From Costus lasius (lineage: Eukaryota > Streptophyta > Magnoliopsida > Zingiberales > Costaceae), in contig CM050451.1 in assembly GCA_027563935.2 (NCBI GenBank), positions 101,831,565 through 101,895,564 on the forward strand: a stretch of 64,000 nt of DNA, written 5' to 3'. The notes beneath the pieces were generated by a model, which did no database searches, had not been told where the DNA came from, and saw only the letters and a program-made list of their open reading frames with translations. A program made the position numbers and the translations under genes. Positions within the stretch are counted from its first letter, which is position 1; each line of letters begins with the position of its first letter. Of this stretch, positions 55,944 through 64,000 are shown piece by piece.

Positions 55944-56484
55944 GATTAACCTTTTAGAAAGCGTATGGAACAAGTAGAAGCAATACCTGTGCCATGATAT
56001 GAGAGGCGGCCTGGAAGAGGAAAGGGGCGAGTGCCTCTTCTCCAAAGAAGTCACACACAAGATGAAGTAGACTTCCTCCCTTGCTTCCCTTGTGCTAGCA
56101 AAGCCACCAAGGAGTCCTGATCGTCCCCTTGTAAAGGAAGGTGTGTACCTAGGCTGGTCGAACTTCTTTTTTTTTTGCGTGAAGATGATCCACACGAGAG
56201 GAAGAAGAGAGAGTTCCTTTCGAAAACGGTGGTTCTCCAAAAGGGAATATTCGGCCACCAAATATGGTAAGAACCGAAAACATAACTCCCTCTATAACTC
56301 ACCTTTAAACCATCGTAACCTCCTCTAAAATTGAACCATGCGTTCACAAGTGAACCGGTTCAATCTCGATTTGGTCCAAGCACCAAATCGAACCAGCCCT
56401 GGTTAAAATCTCTTTGAACCAAATGGCTCAAGATCTGACCACACATCACATTGAACCCCTAATCTATACAAACAAGTATCAATC
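55944..56484 (-). repeat. A-like LTR fragment G, right piece
   Basis: Continues fragment G after A2's target duplication. In minus sense it has ATGGCACAG|GTATTGC (about 56000-55983), matching the start-plus-donor block of A LTRs at the expected place. It also has the AACCGGTTCA palindrome region (56351-56362) in the same relative order as the solo LTR at 33147. It is cut by A4 at 56485, so the remainder would lie right of the window. More diverged than the other A LTRs. Confidence 0.65.
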
Positions 56485-58177
56485 TGTTGGGGTATGCCCT
56501 TAAGGCTAATGTTTGAGGCCTTGGGATTGTAACAGTATCATGTATAAACTATTATGTTTATAAGGGCAATGGTTGTTATTCAGATTGTTACATTGTCTGC
56601 TGCAATAAGTGTTCTTCTGAATAATGTCTCAATGCTGTTCAGCTAGGCTGACATGCTACATGTCCTTAGTCGAGATATCTTGGTGAACATGAGACAGCCT
56701 TGATATGGTTAAGACTAATATGTGTTCTAATCTTATAGGATGCTTCGAGCATGAATTAAGATGTAGACTCATGGGTACATTGGATGTACTGGACAGACCC
56801 TACTAGGATATTCAATTGCTTGTCAAAATGTGAATAATCCTTGTTTGCACCAAGTGGCACATGTCCTCTGACTTGAGATCACTTGTGTTTCTAAATGATG
56901 ATTGTCATTGTTTTGAGATAGTTCAATATCATTTGAAACATAATGATTATAAACTATCTTGGATAATGATCATGAGTCAGGTTAGGGCACTAGTGATAGA
57001 TAAAGGATTGCCGTCTCCTTGATTGGAGTGTGATGTTCTAAAGGGGCCCCCACTGCATGAGATGATTGAGAAAGTGTATGGCCATACCCAGGTGACTATG
57101 TTCATCTGATCTAATCATGCTCATCATATTGGAGCTACAGGCTTGACACGCTTGTCCAATAAGAACATCCAGTGGCAAAGGAAACATGCATGCCTAGTGA
57201 AGGAGATTCACACTTGTGCTGTGGTCTGGGTGTAGTCTTGGAAGACTCTTTCCTTTATATCGGGAGACAGTGATGTGTTGCTAGATACCCCTCACTGATC
57301 GTGATAACGTAAGTTATCGTTACCGACATTTAAAGGAAACCCTTAGGGTCGCACAATTTGATGATATGGCTTACTTAAGTCAGATCCTGTGGACTGAATT
57401 GTTTGAGTTCAGTTTAAAGGGATTTACACTCTGATTGTAAGTGAGATCTGGTCTGATCATGTTTGATTGATTAGGGCTTAAGATCGGTAAGCTTCGATCG
57501 AGAGATTGGATGCTAGATCGGTGAGATCGAGAGCATCAAAAGATGAACGGTTATATCTTGAACCATTTAGTTTAATGAGATCTGAACCAATGTTGATTTG
57601 ATTTGGTCTTTGAACCAAATGCATTGAACCGAATGCATTGAATCGGTTCACTTATGTGAACGCTTGATTCGAATGGGAGACGTTCGAAGGTAACGTGGGA
57701 TTGAATGAAGACTTAGTGCTTTCTATTTTTAGAAAGGCGTTTTTCTTCCTTTGATTAATTTTCCCAACGTTTTCGAAGAGGAGGTTACTCTCGCTCACTC
57801 TCTCTCGCCGACTTGTACTCTTGCGCTCGTCTTGGGTGATCTTCACGCCAAAGGAGAAGGTTCAATCAGCATAGAAGATTCATCTCTTCTCTTACACACA
57901 AAAGGGACGCTTGGAGATCCTTGCTAGCACAAGGACTCACAAGAAGTAGCCGACCACTCAATTTGTGTGTGTCGCCTTTGGAGAAGAGGCGCTTGCATCT
58001 TTCTCTTCCAAGTCGCCATCTTCCTCATGGCTATGGTATGATCTCTTTAGATCTAATCTATATCTTAAGTTGATCATATGCTTCTAATATGCGATCCTAG
58101 AAACCCTTGTTTCCGCCCATGCTTGTTATATGCGCATGTTTAGGGTTTCGGCCCCCCTAGTTTTAGGGGTTCCTTCA
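56485..58177 (+). repeat. 5' LTR of A4 (1693 bp)
   Basis: TGTTGGGGTATGCCC to GGGGTTCCTTCA, with ATGGCTATG|GTATGATC at 58027-58043. The upstream frame in phase with this ATG is closed by TAG at 57925, unlike A2 and A3. Confidence 0.95.
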
Positions 58178-59966
58178 ATTGGTATCAGAGCTAGTTTACA
58201 TATGATTCATATGATTGCTTAAGGTGATCCATGTTTGCGCTTATGATCTAAGTTTTCTCATCATGCGATAATACTAGTTGAAATTATTTTTGTGGCGCAT
58301 ATATGAGATTGATTTTGGTGGCGCATGTATGAGGTTGATTTTGTTGGCGCATGTATATTGCTTACATTGTTGCGCATGTTACATGTTGTTGTTTTATCAA
58401 AACTTAACTTGCGCGCCTTTGATTAGATCTAAGTTGCGCCTACTGTAAACCCTTAGACGGGTTGATGGGGTTGAAAGCATCATCTAGTATAGATCAAACT
58501 AGTCTGATCAGACCATCTGACAGCCTAGATGGGTCAACCAGATGGCACCTGTGCACAAGCACGAGGTGGCTATAGGTCGACTGCATCACAGGCGTGTAGC
58601 GAGGTCTGGTTGAGACAACCAGTGAACACACATGAGTTAGGCCCGAGGTCACACCCGCTTGCTAGATCTCATGTTGGTTGTTCAGCCCTTGGCGCATGCA
58701 TGGTTGACCATTAGGTCAACTCAAGTCAGTTAGGACTTGGTGCATGCAAGGGCATGGATTTAACTAGATAAGATGAGTGGATCCCTATCAATGGACCGTT
58801 GTAAGGTTGTAGGGCACATAAGAAAAATAAAATTGATGCCAATGGGTTTTCAAAATTTTATTTTCTTTGTAATGGATCTCATGTTGAGTGGTTGATGCCA
58901 TGATGCTTGTTTATTTAATCTTATGTGGGTTGCCCTTTAATGTGTGCTGTGCTGGGGCCTGCGTGCCTGGATAAATTGTAAATTAATATTATTTGTGATC
59001 TGCGCATCACATTTTTTAATTAATTTATTGTATATTTGACCTGCGAGTAAATCTTGTCTAGATAGATTAAAATGTACTTTAATCAGACAAGAGCACAGAG
59101 CACACTTGGCAGAGGCGCATTTTCCCTGGTGGGCGCACCTGAGCTGCAGCTGGCGCTAGGGCCCTGGGCTGGGCCAGATGAGATAAAAGACCCATGAAGA
59201 AAAAGCAAGTGAAGACTTAAGTTATGTTAAGGTCTTACCTAGGCTTAATGGGCTTTTACCACATAAGATCCATGCTTTCTTTTATTGTTTAATAATTAGA
59301 ATTGCATGAGTTATTTAATCTTCTGCTATCACCATAGGAATTGTATGATAGTTAAGAAGAAAAAAGACCGTTAAAATCCAACGCTAAAATATCAAGCACG
59401 TAATGCCTTCTGGCACGAAACCTCACTGTTCTGACTATCGTTGGAGCCGTGTTGTACCCACTCAGTGGGCACGTCCATCTATCTTCAGACGGTGTGTGAT
59501 TTCACCTGCGTGTTACAGAGAAGGGATTTATCGCTTCTCGTTGCTCAGCATAGCACGTGGTGGTCCAGGGAGTAGGTCAGGTCAGCTTGACCATGTAGGC
59601 TACATATGTGGCGCATATGGTAGCACATGGAGGCAGCCATCTGTGGGATCAGAGACTGTGTTGTACCAACTCAGTTGGCACAGTCTGCTGGATTGCCAAG
59701 ATGAAGGGGAATCGCACAGGTTGGCGATTGGCAGGGACTGCCTACCAGAAAATAGTGCTTGTACTCTCTGTGCATCTTATCTCGCCTGAGCGGGACGCGG
59801 AGACCAAGTATGAAATCTGGATCCCATCTCACTAAAAGAGTGTTACTCTTTCGGACTGTTTTAATGGATTTTTCAGTCAGATAAAATAGTGAGAAAAGAA
59901 TTTTTCTTAAGTCCTGGATTGATTCTAAACATTGATACTGACCTTGATGTTCTTGCATTGTTGTAG
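58036..59966 (+). other. A4 leader: candidate 1931-bp intron
   Basis: Donor ATG|GTATGATC in the LTR; acceptor TACTGACCTTGATGTTC...TTGTAG ending 59966, then 21 bases to gag ATG 59988 in phase. It contains the PBS, CTGCGN hairpins (58956-59051), the hairpin pair 59457-59469 and 59666-59678, and the AAAGAGT/ACTCTTT hairpin (59835-59851). The T-arm-like module is deleted. The 128-codon open frame at 59403-59789 overlies these hairpins and is probably not a gene. Confidence 0.5.
58180..58191 (+). promoter_or_regulatory. Primer binding site of A4
   Basis: TGGTATCAGAGC two bases after the 5' LTR; initiator Met tRNA type. Confidence 0.93.
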
Positions 59967-59987
59967 ATTCCTGCAGCAACGAACACC

Positions 59988-60289
59988 ATGAGCTTCAATG
60001 TGCGATCCCTACTGGAAAGGGAGAAGTTTGCTGGGCCAAACTTCTCAGACTGGTACGGACACCTTAAGATTGTTCTTAAGGCAGAGAGGAAACTGTATGT
60101 CCTCGAGACGGCTATACCGCCACAACCCGCTCCGAACGCCGCAAGGGCGGTTCGGGATGCCTATGAAAAGCACATCAATGATAGCATTGATGTCGCTTGC
60201 CTGATGCTAGCGTCTATGACGCCACCGCTGCAGCGTCAGCATGAGGATATGTCTGCTATAGAAATTATAGCAAACCTCAAGATGCTATA
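59988..60289 (+). pseudogene. A4 gag, first part
   Basis: Reads MSFNVRSLLEREKFAGPNF through EIIANLKMLY, matching A2/A3 Gag residues 1-100, then is cut by the solo C-type LTR. The target duplication CTATA (60285-60289 and 63007-63011) shows the cut point. Confidence 0.95.
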
Positions 60290-63006
60290 TGTAACATCCC
60301 GTTATCTTAACCCCAAACAAGCAATATGAGTCATGAAAGATACCGGATGTTATCATACAAGATCGATTCACATGCTAAGTAAAACCAAGTTCAGGAAAAC
60401 CCGATCTGAAAAATTTCACAAATCCATTCATAAAAACACCACGAAACACAATTCATAAAGGTACCTGCCACCACGCAATACTTGCACTAGACATATGCAA
60501 GTTCACAATTATATCAAATCTGATTGCACAAATACAAATCGACTTGAAAATCAAAACAAAGCCATAAAATCGATTCTATAAACTCATGAAACCAATAATA
60601 ATAATACCAAACACCGAAACCAGGCCAAAGCCCGCGGTGACACAAAAATCAAACTCATTTAACTGCCACAATCCGGCAACACAAGTTCACATAGTTCACA
60701 TAATTCATATAGTTCGGCCACAACTGGCCCCAGACAATTAAGCACAAAAGTCTTATTCATTCAACTGGCATATCACGATATTCATATAAAATGCTAACTG
60801 GAATTGCGCCCCTGCTCTACACCTGAAAATAATGAGGGGTGAGCTACACAGCCCAGTGAGTGGATAGTCTCAAACGACCATCCATAACATACACTCAAAA
60901 ATACATGCAGATTATTTTAAAAACATTTAACAGAATATCATGTCCACATATGACAAACTTAAAGAACAGAATTCATATAAAACAGTCAGATGTACACTGC
61001 TAAGACATCACATAATCATCACTACAGAGTAACCAAGGTTCTAGAGTTATACTCTAAACCAACTAAACACACCAACCACTTAATTAACCTAGTTGTTCAG
61101 CATATATTCAGTAGTGACCATTATGGTCTAACCCGGCTTTGGCCTAAGCACTGGGAGAAGCCTGCAAATCACATGCAACATATAGATGGATGGTGTGTAG
61201 ATTCAAGAGGTGGCCCCCGCCAGGTCACGACGTGGCACTTTGCTCTACAATCACCCCATAATCACAAAAATCTAAGCATTCTAAGAGTGACGACATCAAG
61301 AGGTGGCCCCTGTCTGACCAAGACATGGCACTTTGCGTCTTATATCACTCGTTCTCCCAAAGGGTTCCTTAGCTGAACAACACAGACACATCTTATATCT
61401 TATTTCACATCATAGAGGACTCCTAAGTGTCAACTAGACTCTAGGATAGTCATCACAATAATCATATCGGGCAGGCTGAACATCAACCCCCATCACAATA
61501 ATCATAACAGGCAGGCTGAACATCAACCCCCTCACATATCACAATACAGGGCTGAAATCTCAAACCCTTAACATATTACACATGGACTATCCTCTTGAGT
61601 TTAAGGTAACACCTAGCCTTAGTCCTATCCATTCCATGACTAATCATAACACATAATATAAAAAAAATCACATAATAGTCAAACATCACAAAGTAGTGTA
61701 GTCCTTAGGTTTCATGCTGATTAATTCAGTCTAACCTTGCTAAATTATCACCCAATGTTCTCAAACATGAATACATGGTCTTAGATAAATAAACATGAGT
61801 TTTATAACATTATTAGCATTTATCAAGCATCCATAAAAATCGACATATAGCATTTATCAAGCATACATAAAATCAACATAAAATTAAACATAAAATTAAA
61901 ACATGTATTCATACAATTGCTTTACAAATCACTACATGTAACCCACGGTTAACATAACATATTATCTACTAAATTTTAAACCTTAGTTAACATGAATATC
62001 ATGCTCAAAATCATTGGTTTAAAACTTCCTAAATTCCATAAATTAATACCTTAAATTTCATATTACAAACTTTCGGTTTTCATAAAACAATCATCAAGAT
62101 TTCGGTTTCATAATTAATATCAAAATTTCAGTTTTCATAAATAATTATCAAGATTTCGATTCTCATAATTATTATCAAGAATTCGGTTTTCATAACAATT
62201 ATCAAGATTATTTCGGTTTTAAACATGGAAAGATTTCAAGCAACCAAATTTATCATGTAGCACAACCATAATCATATTGATGTAAATTTCGAATAAGACA
62301 CCCCACTCACCTCTTAAACCGTGAACACTAAGGTGAAATTCCTCTACAAAAATTCGTCTAAAGCCTTTGAAGCTCCACCAACGTCGCCACCAATGGAAGG
62401 AAGAAACGCCACCACCGACTCAAGAACGCCGGCCAAGGGAAAGAGGAAGAAGAAAATCGCCCAAGAACTCTTCAAGAATCGCCACTTCTTCTCAAGCCGT
62501 CGCCCAAAGTTTTCTCCCAAGCCAACAAAAACGCCAACCTCTTTACCCTAGTCGCTAAACCCCTTAAAAATTTAATTTTCGGTTTTTAATGTTTAACCCG
62601 CTAACCAATTAATTCAAAAGGGTTTAACCCATTTAACTAATAAATTCGAATTTTAAACCCAATTAGTGTAAACCCAATAACTAATTAATTTAACCATTAA
62701 CTAATAATTAACCATCCACTTAACGAAAATCCAATAAGGTCTATTTAATTAATTACAAATTAACAACCAATGAATTCTAATTAATTAATTACAAATTAAC
62801 AACCAATAAATTATAAATTAACAATCAATTAACTCTAAACAAATAATTATAAATTAACAATCAATAAGCCAGTTAATTAACACTGCTTAACGTAATATTC
62901 ATAGTCAATGGTTTTATTTAAATCAAGAATAATATATAACTGCCAATGATTTTAATTAAATAAAAAAAATAATACTTACCAGGACTTAAGATCCTTGGAT
63001 CTTACA
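60290..63006 (-). repeat. Solo LTR of chromovirus C family inside A4 gag (2717 bp)
   Basis: The plus strand runs TGTAACATCCCGTTATC to GGATCTTACA, collinear with the C LTRs but clearly diverged. It is flanked by CTATA on both sides and has no internal sequence. It lacks the 95-base-step duplication of the C LTRs (one CTTGCACTAGACATATGCAA copy) and has a contracted 26-bp array. It has its own AT-rich repeat near 62740-62830. Open frames at 60990-61376 and 62321-62558 are LTR by-products. Confidence 0.93.
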
Positions 63007-63011
63007 CTATA

Positions 63012-64000
63012 TAATGCACAGGCGAGGACTGAATGCTATAATTTGACCAAGCTTTTCTTTCAGAGCAAACTGGCTGAAGGGAGCCCAGTGGGAGCTCACA
63101 TGCTCAAGATGATTGGGCACAAGGAGGCTCTAGAGAAACTGGGGCATACCATCAATCAGGAGCTTGCTGTAGACATTATTCTGCAGTCTCTTCCGCCTTC
63201 TTTTGATGCGTTCATCATTAACTTTAATATGAACAAAATCGACTGTACTCCAGCAGAGCTGCTGAATATGCTCTTGACTACTGAGGAGACTCTGAAGGGA
63301 AAGCCTTCAACCTCTGTCTTAATGGTTCCTTCCAGGAACAAGAAGAAGGGGAAGAAGGGCAAAGCCCCAGTCAAGAACTACAACAAGGCTCTGAAACAGA
63401 AGGTTAAGCGGTCAAAGGAATACAGATGTTTCCACTGTGGCCAGCTGGGTCACTGGAAAAAGGACTGTAATGCGCTCCAAGGAGACAAGAAGGGAAGCAT
63501 AGCTTCTGGCTCAGGTATATTTGTGACTGAAGTCATGATATCAGCTTCTTCTATATCATGGGTGTTGGACACTGCATGTGGAGTTCACATTTGTTCAAAT
63601 GTACAGGAACTCAAGAGAAGAAGATAGGTGGGACAGCATGAGGTGGACCTACGCGTTGGAAACGGGGCACGGGTTGCTGCTGTTGCTGTAGGAGACTATT
63701 ACATCTCATTACCATCTGGACTTGTATTAGAATTAAACAATTGTTATTTTGTTCCCAGCATTACTAAAAATATTATCTCCATTCCTGCTCTTGTCAGGAA
63801 GGGGTTTTCCTTTGAATGCAATATTTCAAAGTGTGTTCTCTCTTATGATAATATTGTTTATGCTACTGGTTCAATTAACAATGGGTTATTCATGTTGGAC
63901 ATGGAACATTCCATACAGAACATTGATAATAAGAAAGCCAAGTATGCTGATGACAGCACCTTGCTATGGCATAGTCGTTTAGGCCATATTAACAAGAAAC
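63012..64000 (+). pseudogene. A4 gag-pol, continuation to window end
   Basis: Gag resumes (AQARTECYNLTKLFF), with the lysine-rich region, CFHCGQLGHWKKDC knuckle, protease WVLDTACGVHIC, then a TAG at 63625-63627 (KRRR*VGQHEV) where A1, A2 and A3 have CAG. The same frame continues through protease and the integrase zinc region (LLWHSRLGHINKK) to the window edge. Confidence 0.93.

Larger units (their letters stand above)
56485..64000 (+). mobile_element. Copia element A4, 3' end outside window
   Basis: 5' LTR, PBS, leader and gag-pol start as in A2/A3. A solo C-type LTR splits gag at 60290-63006 and a TAG breaks the frame at 63625. The left target sequence is CAATC (56480-56484); its partner lies beyond the window. 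Confidence 0.95.

Overview
The window is plant nuclear DNA built entirely of nested LTR retrotransposons; I see no host gene, rRNA, functional tRNA gene or CRISPR array. The plant assignment rests on three things: initiator-Met-tRNA primer sites (TGGTATCAGAGC), a chromodomain-bearing Ty3/gypsy (Tekay/Del type), and an Athila-type Ty3/gypsy with an Asp-tRNA-type primer site. Depth of nesting and many near-identical LTR pairs suggest a large, repeat-rich angiosperm genome.

I name the elements A1-A4 (one Ty1/copia family), B (non-autonomous element), C (chromovirus), D and E (older copia relatives), F (Athila-type) and G (diverged A-like LTR piece). Left half: the window opens in the long 5' leader of A1. 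Its gag-pol (1325-3268 and 22321-24264) is split by B (3269-22315, TSD GGGGT). B is itself split by a reverse solo A LTR (6120-7824, TSD CATAT) and by chromovirus C on the minus strand (9211-19628). A1 ends with its 3' LTR at 25965. A1 sits in the leader of E (minus strand; PBS 26123-26134, 5' LTR 26136-28388), and E sits in a decayed copia gag/integrase fragment D (28389-29526, minus).

Right half: F (29527-37500, plus) interrupts D and carries a reverse solo A LTR (33147-34837). It is cut in its integrase by G (37501-37593 and 55944-56484). G contains A2 (37594-55943, TSD GATTA). A2 contains the complete A3 (41252-50332, TSD GCAGC) just upstream of A2's gag start. A4 begins at 56485 and runs off the window, with a reverse solo C-type LTR (60290-63006, TSD CTATA) in its gag.

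Only A2 and A3 keep full-length open gag-pol frames (1294 codons each). The remaining frames carry nonsense codons that mostly look like C-to-T changes. The most interesting signals lie in the A-family 5' leader. A candidate intron would join an ATG in the LTR, in frame, to gag while removing the PBS. Inside that intron are conserved hairpins: three with a shared CTGCGN loop, a CCMACTCAGTKGG pair, and two showing compensatory changes between copies. They would be present only in unspliced genomic RNA, as expected of a packaging signal.
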